Source: Clostridia bacterium (GTDB lineage: Bacteria > Bacillota_A > Clostridia > Oscillospirales > CAG-272). From it: 64,000 nucleotides of DNA. Under the pieces are notes generated by a model. It was not told the origin of the DNA, searched no databases, and was given only the letters and a program-made list of their open reading frames with translations. The number at the start of each line of letters is the position of its first letter. Position 1 is the first letter of the stretch. Positions 8,571-16,806 of the stretch are shown here, in pieces. Made by a program: the position numbers and the translations under genes. The stretch covers positions 1 through 64,000 of the forward strand of contig JAFVXC010000014.1 in the NCBI GenBank assembly GCA_017501345.1. The letters run 5' to 3'.

Positions 8571-8670
8571 AAAGAAACCCGAAAAGCTTTCAAAAGCGTG
8601 AGCTTTTTTGCTAAAAATATCGACTATTATTTATGAAGGCGCTCTCAAGCATCAACGAAGGAGGTGTGCT

Positions 8671-9261
8671 ATGGACATTCAATCAAGACAAGCAGATACG
8701 ATGAGCGACGAGCAGATCGTGGACCTGTATTGGCAACGTAATGAGCAGGCATTCAAAGAAACCGATATCAAGTACAAGAATTACTTGCTTTCTGTTGCAA
8801 TGAACATTGTTCACGATATGAGCGACAGCGAGGAATGCCTGAACGATACATATATCGGTGCTTGGAACGCGATTCCTCCGGCAAGACCTGTGGCTTTACA
8901 AGCATTTCTCGGAGCAATCATGCGGAGAACCGCAATAGACCGCTTCAGAAAAAATAACCGCCAAAAGCGTGTTGCTTCGGAATTTACGGTATCTCTTTCC
9001 GAGCTTGAAGATTTCATAGCAGACGACCGCGATCTGAGCGCCGAAATTGAAGCAAAAGAGCTTGGTAAGATCATAAGTAATTACGTCAGCTCTCTCCCCG
9101 ACAGACAAATGTATATCTTTGTTAGCAGATACTATTTTGCAGAACCTTTTGCAAATATTTGCGCGGAGCTTGGATGCAGTATCTCGACTGCCAAAAGGGA
9201 GATTAAGATAGTCAAAAAGGGACTCAAAGAAAAACTTGAAAGTGAGGGTTTTATAGTATGA
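8671..9261 (+). CDS. Sigma-70 family RNA polymerase sigma factor (module 2)
   Basis: A 196-residue ECF-like sigma factor, clearly paralogous to the one at 6412. Shared blocks include EECLNDTY(I/L)GAWNAIPPA, the RRTAI helix, VSLSELEDFIADD and a region 4 helix-turn-helix (about 150-190). The start ATG at 8671 has AAGGAGG at good spacing. The stop codon overlaps the next gene by 4 bp. The 12-base sequence TATTTATGAAGG lies 32 bases before the start (8628-8639), nearly the same distance as in module 1, which suggests a shared regulatory element. Confidence 0.9.
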   Translation: MDIQSRQADTMSDEQIVDLYWQRNEQAFKETDIKYKNYLLSVAMNIVHDMSDSEECLNDTYIGAWNAIPPARPVALQAFLGAIMRRTAIDRFRKNNRQKRVASEFTVSLSELEDFIADDRDLSAEIEAKELGKIISNYVSSLPDRQMYIFVSRYYFAEPFANICAELGCSISTAKREIKIVKKGLKEKLESEGFIV

Positions 9262-9932
9262 CACAGGAAAATCTAACAGCTGCCGTAACCGAGCTTGATC
9301 CGGATATTCTTGAACGGTACTTTAGAATAAAAAAAGCGCTAGCAGAGAAAAAAAGACCGAAGCGACGCGTGTGGATAAAACGGGCGGCTATTGCGGCGTG
9401 CTTTTGTTTGATTATAACGCTTGGAGCAATCGGATTATTTATGAAAAATACCCCCGATACACCTCAACCTGATTTTCCGGGATATGTAGCAGCAGAAAAA
9501 TATTTCCTTGAAGGTGATGTGTGCGTAGGAGAAGGAGCAACGATCACGCACAAAGGCTTTGATGAAACGTCAATCACTCTCCATATCAAAAAGACCGACG
9601 AAGCACCACTCAATCTATACTTTAGAGGCTTGAATGAGGGCGAAGAAGAAGCAATATTCAGTAGTGTCGAAGATCTGATCTTTACAGTCAATGGCGCACG
9701 TGCTGATAGCATCCCAACTGCCCCCGGAGAGTACGAGGTAAGAATTGATTACAGCAAGTTTATAATGAAATGTGATCAAATGGATACATTCTTGCACATT
9801 AAAGATTACGGTCATTTCAGCCTGAACGGAGAGGGCTTAAAGATTGCGGGCATCGGAGATATAGAAGATATATCCGAATGGGAAACCCTCCCCTTCGACG
9901 TTCCCGAGAACTTTTCTCCTTGGTTTTATTGA
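9258..9932 (+). CDS. Short membrane protein, probable anti-sigma factor (module 2)
   Basis: A 224-residue protein with a basic cytoplasmic N-terminus (KKRPKRRVWIKR), one membrane helix at about 42-62 and an extracytoplasmic domain of about 160 residues. The N-terminal logic (acidic helix with DPDILERYFRIKKAL, then basic stretch and helix) matches the module 1 protein (DTDLVEKYVEQRDRL), so the two are probably related although this one is less than half as long. Coupled by ATGA overlap to the sigma gene. The anti-sigma role is inferred from context. Nothing else in the outer domain was recognised. Confidence 0.65.
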   Translation: MTQENLTAAVTELDPDILERYFRIKKALAEKKRPKRRVWIKRAAIAACFCLIITLGAIGLFMKNTPDTPQPDFPGYVAAEKYFLEGDVCVGEGATITHKGFDETSITLHIKKTDEAPLNLYFRGLNEGEEEAIFSSVEDLIFTVNGARADSIPTAPGEYEVRIDYSKFIMKCDQMDTFLHIKDYGHFSLNGEGLKIAGIGDIEDISEWETLPFDVPENFSPWFY

Positions 9933-9942
9933 ATAATATGCC

Positions 9943-9974
9943 AAAGGCGATACCATCGGGTGTCGCCTTTTCGT
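9943..9974 (+). terminator. Terminator after module 2
   Basis: AAAGGCGA (9943-9950) pairs with TCGCCTTT (9963-9970), with an inner ACC/GGT pairing, followed by TCG and a T-rich stretch. Confidence 0.85.
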
Positions 9975-9990
9975 TCATATTATATCTGTT

Positions 9991-10020
9991 CACACATTTT
10001 TCTCAAAAATATGTTATAAT
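9991..10020 (+). promoter_or_regulatory. Promoter-like block before module 3
   Basis: CACACA at 9991 and TATAAT at 10015-10020 with CAAAAATATG between them, matching the block at 8541-8570 in sequence and spacing. No TTGACA box is present. Confidence 0.5.
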
Positions 10021-10094
10021 GATTTCTGAAAAGTGTAAGATTTCTCTTTTTCATACGCATAAAATAGTGAATCGATTCAAGAGGGGGTGAGACA

Positions 10095-10658
10095 ATGGAG
10101 GATGCCAAGCTACTGCGACTCTTACATAAAGACCCGAGCGTCGGAATGGAACAGTTAATGAATCAGTATGCAGGTCTTGTTTATGCCGTTATCAAGGGCA
10201 AGCTTGCAGAGTCTTCCTGTGTTTCATCCGATATTGAAGACAGTGTGGCTGATGTTTTCAGCGAGTTCTACACAGATCTCCCCAAATACGACCCGAAGCT
10301 ATCAAGCATAAAATCCTTCCTCTGCGTTTTGGCGCGGAATAACGCGATCGATGTTTTGCGCAAGCGCGAGAGACAGAACCGCGATGCTTCGCTTGACGAT
10401 GCGGATCGCCTGCTTCAGATTGCTGATGACGTTTCGATCAGTAGCGAGCTTGTCGAAAATGAACTGCGGCGCGAGGTATTCGATGCGGTCAAGAAACTCG
10501 GAGAGCCCGACACAAGCATTATCATAAGGAAGTATTACTTCGGTGAATCATCAAAGGAGATCGCGGAGGCGCTGAAGCTGACCGCATCCAACGTGGATAC
10601 ACGCACACACAGAGCCTTGAACAAATTACGAAAATTGTTTGGAGGTAAAGAGGTATGA
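10095..10658 (+). CDS. Sigma-70 family RNA polymerase sigma factor (module 3)
   Basis: A 187-residue ECF-type sigma factor. Region 2 covers about residues 20-90 (MNQYAGLVYAVIKGKL, IEDSVADVFSEFY, FLCVLARNNAIDVLRKRER). Region 4 is at about 130-183 with IIRKYYFGESSKEIAEALKL and a recognition helix SNVDTRTHRALNKLR. It belongs to a different ECF lineage from modules 1 and 2. The start has a strong AGAGGGGGTGAG ribosome site. The stop overlaps the next gene by 4 bp. A cognate anti-sigma factor is expected in the next gene. Confidence 0.92.
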   Translation: MEDAKLLRLLHKDPSVGMEQLMNQYAGLVYAVIKGKLAESSCVSSDIEDSVADVFSEFYTDLPKYDPKLSSIKSFLCVLARNNAIDVLRKRERQNRDASLDDADRLLQIADDVSISSELVENELRREVFDAVKKLGEPDTSIIIRKYYFGESSKEIAEALKLTASNVDTRTHRALNKLRKLFGGKEV

Positions 10659-12214
10659 AGAAGAAACTGAATGAAATATTCGACGAAGCAAAGCCGCAGG
10701 AGCTCGATCAGTTCTCCAACGAGCTCGACGCGCCCGAACTGCCCGACGAGGTGCTTGCTTCCGTCAAAGGCAAGGTCTATGCCAAAACAAACTTAAAGAA
10801 GGAGAAGAAAACTAACAAAAACGTGTGGCTTCGCTTCGGCACGATCGCGGCTTGCCTCGTCCTGATCGTCAGCGCAGTCTTCGCGATGCCGAGGCTCTGG
10901 AAGGATGAACCGGGGGTAGTAACACCTCCGGATGATACCAACCGTTCGCCTGTCATATTTGATGCTACGGTTTCTCCCGAAAAGTTAAACGGAAGCAATT
11001 TAGAATTCATAGTGGGGTCGTCTGCTTCGCTCGGCGGAGCGGTATCGCAAGCTCCGCCCGCATTTGAATTTCCAACAGGAATTTTTGCTGTGAAAGCAAG
11101 AGTTGTAAAAAATCATCCTGATCTCTATTACAAGCTTGACGTAATATCCGATTCTAAACCGACCGCGTACCGTTTGATCCAGATGGAAACCTTAGAGGTG
11201 ATACACGGCGAGAATGTCCCACAGTACTTTCTCTATCTGATCCGAAATTCATATTATGTAGATATGTCGGTATATGATTCGCTCATAATAGCGATGGGCC
11301 AGCTCGGCGCAGAAAATTACGTCCTGAAAAACCAAACCAAAAGCCAAATGGAAGCGTTTGACCTTCCTGTATTTGCAGACTATCAAGACAGACCCGACCT
11401 TGGAAGCATCATCGCCTTCAGCGACGGCGTATTTGACGAAGGCTTATGGCAAACAAGAAGCTGGACAGCACTGTCTTATATCAATTGGCTTCCGCGTAAC
11501 TATCCGGTTGTGACTCTCGAAGACTCCGAGGATACTGTTATTGCGGCAATCAAGCACAAAATCGATGAAGATAAAGAATGGTTGGGAGACCGTTATAAGG
11601 TTCCCTCCCCCTGGACCTTGAATTTCTCAACAGAGAAAGCAAAGGCCGCGATAGCCTACGTCAAGCCATTTGTAAACGGGGTGTTCTCACAATACCGTGA
11701 TCCATATTACCCCGGCACTTCGGTCGTCTTCAGACGCTATATCAACGGATGTCAAACAGAAGAAACGGTCACAATAGATCTGCTCACCGAGGAGGTAACC
11801 TATTCCGAGGTTCGTTACACCAAGGAAGATATGGAACAGATGGAAAACATTTCCATATATCTCTCGGAAAAAGCCAAGGAATATGAAAAACAGACCCCGA
11901 TCCCTCCGCACACCGATCCTGAGGGAAAGGATCTGAAATGCCTGAATCTGTATGCGTGGTACGCCAAGGTTGACGGCAAGTTATACGGTGTCATAAAAAC
12001 CGTTTGGCGATACTGGGAGCCGCAATATAGTGAACATCTCCAACGGGATTATTACCTCGGGTATTATGATGATTCCTATATCCTGTATGATATGACAGAA
12101 TCAACGGTGACGGATATTTCGAGGGATGACCTTCTCAACATCGTCGGAATACGAAACGTATATAGTTTTGAATACGGCAAGTACGGCGAAGGAATCGAAA
12201 TACCGATGTGCTGA
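10655..12214 (+). CDS. Membrane protein, probable anti-sigma factor (module 3)
   Basis: A 519-residue protein with a cytoplasmic N-terminal domain of about 57 residues, one membrane helix (58-79) and a large outer domain. The N-terminus (FDEAKPQELDQFSNELDAPE) differs from module 1, as expected if it binds a different sigma factor, whereas the membrane helix is encoded by almost the same 87 bases (10826-10912 versus 7119-7205). The outer domains are distantly alike (LIQMETLEVIHGE versus LLRMKTVSLLKGQ; both end with a YEYGKYGE-like segment). Its role as an anti-sigma factor is inferred from the overlap with the sigma gene and its topology. Confidence 0.7.
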   Translation: MKKKLNEIFDEAKPQELDQFSNELDAPELPDEVLASVKGKVYAKTNLKKEKKTNKNVWLRFGTIAACLVLIVSAVFAMPRLWKDEPGVVTPPDDTNRSPVIFDATVSPEKLNGSNLEFIVGSSASLGGAVSQAPPAFEFPTGIFAVKARVVKNHPDLYYKLDVISDSKPTAYRLIQMETLEVIHGENVPQYFLYLIRNSYYVDMSVYDSLIIAMGQLGAENYVLKNQTKSQMEAFDLPVFADYQDRPDLGSIIAFSDGVFDEGLWQTRSWTALSYINWLPRNYPVVTLEDSEDTVIAAIKHKIDEDKEWLGDRYKVPSPWTLNFSTEKAKAAIAYVKPFVNGVFSQYRDPYYPGTSVVFRRYINGCQTEETVTIDLLTEEVTYSEVRYTKEDMEQMENISIYLSEKAKEYEKQTPIPPHTDPEGKDLKCLNLYAWYAKVDGKLYGVIKTVWRYWEPQYSEHLQRDYYLGYYDDSYILYDMTESTVTDISRDDLLNIVGIRNVYSFEYGKYGEGIEIPMC

Positions 12215-12220
12215 TCAAGC

Positions 12221-12256
12221 AAAAAGCCTTGTGAAATTTCTTCACAAGGCTTTTTT
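12221..12256. terminator. Bidirectional terminator between module 3 and eamA
   Basis: AAAAAGCCTTGTGAA (12221-12235) pairs perfectly with TTCACAAGGCTTTTT (12241-12255). It serves the plus-strand anti-sigma gene and, in the other direction, the liv-eamA operon. Confidence 0.92.
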
Positions 12257-12262
12257 CTATGC

Positions 12263-13147
12263 TTACTGTTTCGGCACACGCCTTCTCATCGAAAGCTCGT
12301 TGAGGAGCGAAAATCCGAGGATCATAACGCCGCCAACGATCTCGAGGGGAGTGATGCCTTCCCCGAGCCAAAAGACCGAGATCAGCACCGCCACGAGGGG
12401 ATCAATATAGCTGAGGATCGCCGCATTCTGTCCGGGAAGTCCGCGCAGTGCGGAAAAATAAAGACAGTAGGTGACACCCGTATGCAGGATCCCGACCGTG
12501 AAAAGTGCTCCCCACCCACCCGCATCAAGAGCAGAAAGGTGAAAGCCACCCGTGAAAAGCACGTATGGCAGAAGCGTTACGGTCGCCGAAAGAAACTGAA
12601 AGAAGGTACGGTGGATGCCCTCTACGTCCTTGATGCACTTATTGAGAAGAACGACCGTTGCGTAAAAGCACGCCGCCGCAAGTCCGAGCAGGATCCCGAC
12701 AACATCGTTTTCCCCCGTTCCTCCAACACCCGTGATCAGCACAAGTCCGACCGTCGACATCGTGAAGCAGAGGATCTGCATCCCGGATAGTCTTTCCCGA
12801 AAGAAGATCGGGCAGAGCACGGTGACGATGACGGGTGCGAAGTAATACGCAAGGGTTGCGGACGATACCGTCGTGTACTTATATGCCTCAAACAGGAGGA
12901 TCCAGTTGATCCCCATTGCGAAGCCCGAAAGGAGCAGTAGCAGGATCGTTCGCTTTCCCTTCCCCGCGGTCGGTCTTTTTCCCGTAACGAGAAGGAAGCC
13001 GCCGACGAGAACGGTTGCGAGAAGAGCGCGGAAGAACGCGATCTCTCCCGAGGGGAGCGCGATCCTGCGAACGAATACCGATATGGTGCCGAACACGCCC
13101 ATAGAGATCACCATAAGCGCGGTCGGATTCAGCCTCAAGCGTTTCAC
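12263..13147 (-). CDS. EamA/DMT family transporter
   Basis: A 294-residue integral membrane protein with about ten hydrophobic helices arranged as two EamA repeats (about 8-140 and 150-285). The SVFVRRIALPSGEIAFFRALLA and VTVLCPIFFRERLSGMQ/ VLISVFWLGEGITPLEIVGG stretches are the usual EamA features. DMT family proteins commonly export amino acids or metabolites. The start is GTG at 13147 with GGAGG in the end of livF, only 9 bp separating the genes. It is therefore the last gene of the livKHMGF-eamA transcription unit, suggesting a role in branched-chain amino acid homeostasis (inference). Confidence 0.88.
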   Translation of the reverse strand: MKRLRLNPTALMVISMGVFGTISVFVRRIALPSGEIAFFRALLATVLVGGFLLVTGKRPTAGKGKRTILLLLLSGFAMGINWILLFEAYKYTTVSSATLAYYFAPVIVTVLCPIFFRERLSGMQILCFTMSTVGLVLITGVGGTGENDVVGILLGLAAACFYATVVLLNKCIKDVEGIHRTFFQFLSATVTLLPYVLFTGGFHLSALDAGGWGALFTVGILHTGVTYCLYFSALRGLPGQNAAILSYIDPLVAVLISVFWLGEGITPLEIVGGVMILGFSLLNELSMRRRVPKQ

Positions 13148-13156
13148 GGTATCGGA

Positions 13157-13867
13157 TCAGCCTCCGAGATATGCCTTGCGGACGGTCTCGCTCTCAGACA
13201 GCTCCTTGCCCGTACCCGTCATCACGATGCTGCCGTTTTCCAGCACGTATGCACGGTCGGAGATCGCGAGAGACTTACCCGCATTCTGCTCAACGAGCAG
13301 GATTGTGGTCCCGTCTCTGTTGATGTCCTTGATGATCTCAAAGACCTGATCAACGAGCAGGGGCGAGAGACCCATTGAGGGCTCGTCGAGCATCAGCAGC
13401 TTCGGATGACTCATAATCGCACGGCCCATCGCAAGCATCTGCTGTTCACCGCCCGAAAGCGTACCCGCAATCTGATTCTTACGCTCCGCGAGACGCGGGA
13501 AGCGCGTGTAGATCGCCTCAAGATCGTTTTTGAAGCCCGAGGAATCCTTGACCGCATACGCGCCCATCAAAAGGTTTTCATAAACGGTCAGCTCCTGGAA
13601 AATACGCCGTCCCTCGGGAACCTGCGTCATACCGAAGTGAACGATCTTGTGGCAGGGGCTCTGTGTGATGTCTCTGCCGTCAAACGTGACCGTGCCGCTT
13701 CGCTTCGGGATCAGACCGACGACGCTCTGCATCGTAGTCGTCTTTCCCGCGCCGTTTGCACCGATCAGGGTGACGATCTCGCCCTCGTTGACTTCGAAGC
13801 TGATTCCCTTCAAGGCGCAGATCACGCCGTAATAAACCTCGAGGTTATTTACTTCAAGTAATGCCAT
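13157..13867 (-). CDS. livF: Branched-chain amino acid ABC transporter ATP-binding protein LivF
   Basis: A 236-residue cytoplasmic ATPase. Walker A GANGAGKTT is near residue 38, the signature LSGGEQQMLAMGRA near 138 and Walker B LLMLDEPSMGL near 158. The VPEGRRIFQELTVYENL segment after the Q-loop is characteristic of LivF rather than LivG. It powers import of Leu, Ile and Val (or related hydrophobic amino acids) together with LivG, LivH, LivM and the binding lipoprotein. It lies 3 bp downstream of livG and 9 bp upstream of eamA. Confidence 0.95.
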   Translation of the reverse strand: MALLEVNNLEVYYGVICALKGISFEVNEGEIVTLIGANGAGKTTTMQSVVGLIPKRSGTVTFDGRDITQSPCHKIVHFGMTQVPEGRRIFQELTVYENLLMGAYAVKDSSGFKNDLEAIYTRFPRLAERKNQIAGTLSGGEQQMLAMGRAIMSHPKLLMLDEPSMGLSPLLVDQVFEIIKDINRDGTTILLVEQNAGKSLAISDRAYVLENGSIVMTGTGKELSESETVRKAYLGG

Positions 13868-13870
13868 AGC

Positions 13871-14641
13871 TTAACCTCCGATATATGCGCGGATGACCTC
13901 GGGATCGTTCAGTGCCTCGCGCGTTTCGCCCTCGGCAAGGACTGTACCGAAATTGAGGACCGTGACCTCATCACAGAGTCCCGCGACGAATTTCATATCG
14001 TGCTCGATCAGAAGGATCGTCATATCAAAGTGATCCCGAATAAAACGAATGGTTTTTTCGAGGTCCTCGGTCTCGTGAGGGTTCATACCTGCGGCAGGCT
14101 CGTCGAGGAGCAGCAGCTTTGGATTCGTCGCGAGCGCACGCGCGATCTCAAGCTTACGCTGTTTTCCGTAGGGGAGATTGCACGCGAGGTTGTTTCTTTC
14201 CTCCTCGAGTCCGAAGATCGCAAGGAGCTCCTTTGCACGCGCGCGCATTTCCTTTTCAACGCGGAAATGATGCGGAAGGCGGAAGAAGGACTCCCAAACC
14301 GAGCATTTGTATTCGGGTTGGTTGTGCAGACCGACCATTACGTTACGAACGACCGTCATATTATTGAAGAGTCGGATGTTCTGGAAGGTACGCGCAATGC
14401 CCTTATGGTTGATCTTATCCTGCGGGAGACCGCAAAGCTCCTCACCGTCGAGCAAAAACGTGCCCGTCGTCGGCTTATAAACGCCCGTGAGAAGATTAAA
14501 GATGGTCGTTTTACCCGCGCCGTTCGGTCCGATCAGACCGTAGATCTGATTCTTCTTAATGCGGAGATTGACGTCCTGCGCCGCTTTCAGACCGCCGAAG
14601 GAGATGCCGAGATTTTTGGTTTCAAGAATATACTCTGCCAT
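13871..14641 (-). CDS. livG: Branched-chain amino acid ABC transporter ATP-binding protein LivG
   Basis: A 256-residue ATPase with Walker A GPNGAGKTT near residue 38 and Walker B LLLLDEPAAGMNPHET. The IARTFQNIRLFNNMTVVRNV segment and the extended C-terminus (LNFGTVLAEGETREALNDPEVIRAYIGG) are classic LivG. The signature is the divergent LPYGKQRKLEIARAL, normal for LivG. It shares one base with livM (TAATG) and forms the ATPase pair with LivF. Confidence 0.95.
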   Translation of the reverse strand: MAEYILETKNLGISFGGLKAAQDVNLRIKKNQIYGLIGPNGAGKTTIFNLLTGVYKPTTGTFLLDGEELCGLPQDKINHKGIARTFQNIRLFNNMTVVRNVMVGLHNQPEYKCSVWESFFRLPHHFRVEKEMRARAKELLAIFGLEEERNNLACNLPYGKQRKLEIARALATNPKLLLLDEPAAGMNPHETEDLEKTIRFIRDHFDMTILLIEHDMKFVAGLCDEVTVLNFGTVLAEGETREALNDPEVIRAYIGG

Positions 14642-15786
14642 TATTTCTCTCCTCCCCGTGATTTATCGGGCTTATCACTGCCCGTTTCCTGCGGCTTCAT
14701 ATCGACCGAAAGGATCTCGTTCATTTCGATCTTGGTAGGCACGACGTCCCACTTGGCGGCGTCATCCTTGGGCCGCGAGGGATCGTGCTTGCGGCGGATG
14801 AGCTTTTCGATGCCGTTCTTCAGATTATACTTACTGCGGAAGTTCTTAAGAGCGGGAGCATTGTTGTAAATAACGATCGCGATCAGGATCAGCGCATAAA
14901 GGAGATTCTGAAGCACGGCAAGATCACCCGTAAGGATCGTAGCAAGCTTGGTGTTCAGGAAGGTGATCAGCGCCGCAGCGATGATCGAGCCGTTGATGCT
15001 ACCCATACCGCCGAGGACGACCATAACGAGGATCTCGATCGAGTAATTGTAACCGAACTTTGCGCTCTGAACGGTGTAGTTGCTGAAGCTGTAAAGCACG
15101 CCCGCAATACCTGCAAAGGTAGCGGAGAGCGTGAATGCAATCAGCTTATACTTCGTTACGTTGATGCCTGTTGCGCGCGCCGCGATCTCATTGTCGCGGA
15201 TCGCCGTGACGGCTCTGCCGTGCTTCGAGCGGATAAAATTCTGTACGATCGCAAGCGTGATCAAAACGAGGATAAACGCAAAAATGAAGAGATAGCGCTT
15301 GTCATAACGGGGCGTGCTCAACCCAAGCGCACCACCGAAGCTCTCTTCAGAGGTATTACGGAAGAGAGACTTCACGATCTCACCGAACGCAAGCGTAACG
15401 ATCGCAAGATAGTCACCTCTAAGACGAAGTGCGGGAATTCCGATGATGACGCCGCAGATCGCCGCAACCACTGCGCCAACCAAAAGCGAGATGAGGAAGT
15501 TGAGGATACCCGTCCCGAGGGCAGGCTCAAGAAGGACCGACACCTTACCGCCGAGATACGCACCGACACACATAAAGCCTGCGTGACCGAGTGACAGCTC
15601 ACCGAGGAAGCCGACAACGAGCGACAGAGACACTGCGAGAATAATGCTGATCGCGATCTTTTCGAGCAGATACAGCAAAGAGCTATCGAAGCGTCCGCCC
15701 GTCAGGGTTATGACACCGAGCACAGCAGTCAGCGCTCCGATGACGATATAATTGATATAATGATTCCATTTGATCTTTTTCATCAT
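14641..15786 (-). CDS. livM: Branched-chain amino acid ABC transporter permease LivM
   Basis: A 381-residue permease with about nine membrane helices. The EAA-like coupling segment (AIRDNEIAARATGINVTKYKL) identifies LivM. Other family marks are FLGELSLGHAGFMCVGAY and VVLGGMGSINGSIIAAA. After the last helix (about residue 305) it has a hydrophilic tail of about 70 residues ending KSRGGEK, longer than usual and rich in charge. It overlaps livH by 4 bp and livG by 1 bp. Confidence 0.95.
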   Translation of the reverse strand: MMKKIKWNHYINYIVIGALTAVLGVITLTGGRFDSSLLYLLEKIAISIILAVSLSLVVGFLGELSLGHAGFMCVGAYLGGKVSVLLEPALGTGILNFLISLLVGAVVAAICGVIIGIPALRLRGDYLAIVTLAFGEIVKSLFRNTSEESFGGALGLSTPRYDKRYLFIFAFILVLITLAIVQNFIRSKHGRAVTAIRDNEIAARATGINVTKYKLIAFTLSATFAGIAGVLYSFSNYTVQSAKFGYNYSIEILVMVVLGGMGSINGSIIAAALITFLNTKLATILTGDLAVLQNLLYALILIAIVIYNNAPALKNFRSKYNLKNGIEKLIRRKHDPSRPKDDAAKWDVVPTKIEMNEILSVDMKPQETGSDKPDKSRGGEK

Positions 15787-16655
15787 ACCTTTTCCCTCCG
15801 TTTCTTACCGAGGAAGCCTGTCGGTCTGACGAGCAGGATCACGATCAGGATCGCAAATTCAATGGCATCGGTATAAGGAGCGATCACGGGGATCTGCGAG
15901 GAGATACATTCGACCATACCAAGAAGAATACCGCCGAGCATAGCACCGGGGATCGAGCCGATACCGCCGATGACTGCCGCCGTGAATGCCTTGATGCCGG
16001 GCATTGCGCCGAGCGTGCTCGAAATAACGGGAGCCTTGAGCAGGTAGAAAAGTCCCGCAAGCGCCGCAAGTGCCGAGCCGATCGCAAAGGTCACGGTGAT
16101 GATCTTATTGACGTTAATGCCCATCAGCTGTGCCGCGCCCTTGTCCTCGGATACCGCGATCATCGCGCGTCCGAGTCGTGTGAACTTGATGAAAAGCGTC
16201 AGAACGGCCATCACGATAACGGTAACGGCGAGGGTGACGAGAGACGAGATCTGCACGGTGATCCCCCAAAGCTTAACAGCGCCGAAATCATACACCGTGA
16301 CCATCTTTGATGCCGAACCGAAAATGATCTGCGCAAGGCTCTGCAGGAGGTAGCTCATACCGATCGCGGTGATCAAAACCGCCAAAGGAGAAGCACCGCG
16401 CAGGGGCTTATACGCCACCTTTTCAATGGTAACACCGAGAATGACACAACCCACCACCGAAAGCGCGATAGCGAGAATCGGATTCTTCGTAGCCATAAAA
16501 ACGTAGATCAGATATCCGCCGACCATAATAACGTCACCGTGTGCGAAATTCAGCATCTTTGCAATGCCGTACACCATCGTATAACCGAGGGCGATCATTG
16601 CATAGATGCCTCCGATGCTGAGGCCGTTGATCAATGTCGATAAAATAAGTTCCAT
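15783..16655 (-). CDS. livH: Branched-chain amino acid ABC transporter permease LivH
   Basis: A 290-residue permease with about eight helices. It begins with the conserved LINGLSIGGIYAMIALGYTM and MLNFAHGDVIMVGGY motifs. The coupling loop includes AVSEDKGAAQLMGINVNKI, and the C-terminal half has GIKAFTAAVIGGIGSIPGAM. It forms a heterodimer with LivM. The gene follows livK after about 150 bp that contain a strong hairpin (16725-16760), which would lower permease expression relative to the binding protein. Confidence 0.95.
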   Translation of the reverse strand: MELILSTLINGLSIGGIYAMIALGYTMVYGIAKMLNFAHGDVIMVGGYLIYVFMATKNPILAIALSVVGCVILGVTIEKVAYKPLRGASPLAVLITAIGMSYLLQSLAQIIFGSASKMVTVYDFGAVKLWGITVQISSLVTLAVTVIVMAVLTLFIKFTRLGRAMIAVSEDKGAAQLMGINVNKIITVTFAIGSALAALAGLFYLLKAPVISSTLGAMPGIKAFTAAVIGGIGSIPGAMLGGILLGMVECISSQIPVIAPYTDAIEFAILIVILLVRPTGFLGKKRREKV

Positions 16656-16724
16656 AATGTTTCCTTACTATCGAGCAGAAAATGGCGAAAAATCGGTTTT
16701 TTCACTGATTCCATAAAAACCATA

Positions 16725-16760
16725 ACTGCATATACTGCCGCGACGGGCAGTATATGCAGT
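16725..16760 (-). terminator. Intra-operon hairpin between livK and livH
   Basis: A perfect 15-bp stem (ACTGCATATACTGCC with its complement, 6-nt loop) is followed on the minus strand by TATGGTTTTTATGG. It likely acts as a partial terminator or as an mRNA stabiliser at the 3' end of the livK message. This arrangement is common after genes for binding proteins. Confidence 0.75.
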
Positions 16761-16806
16761 GATTCTGTTCGAATAATTGATTTGTAAGGGATAATTTCCC
16801 TCGTGA

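Noticed and set aside
14000..14869. Long plus-strand frame opposite livG
   Set aside because: Shadow of the minus-strand livG/livM genes, which carry complete ABC motifs and overlapping starts.
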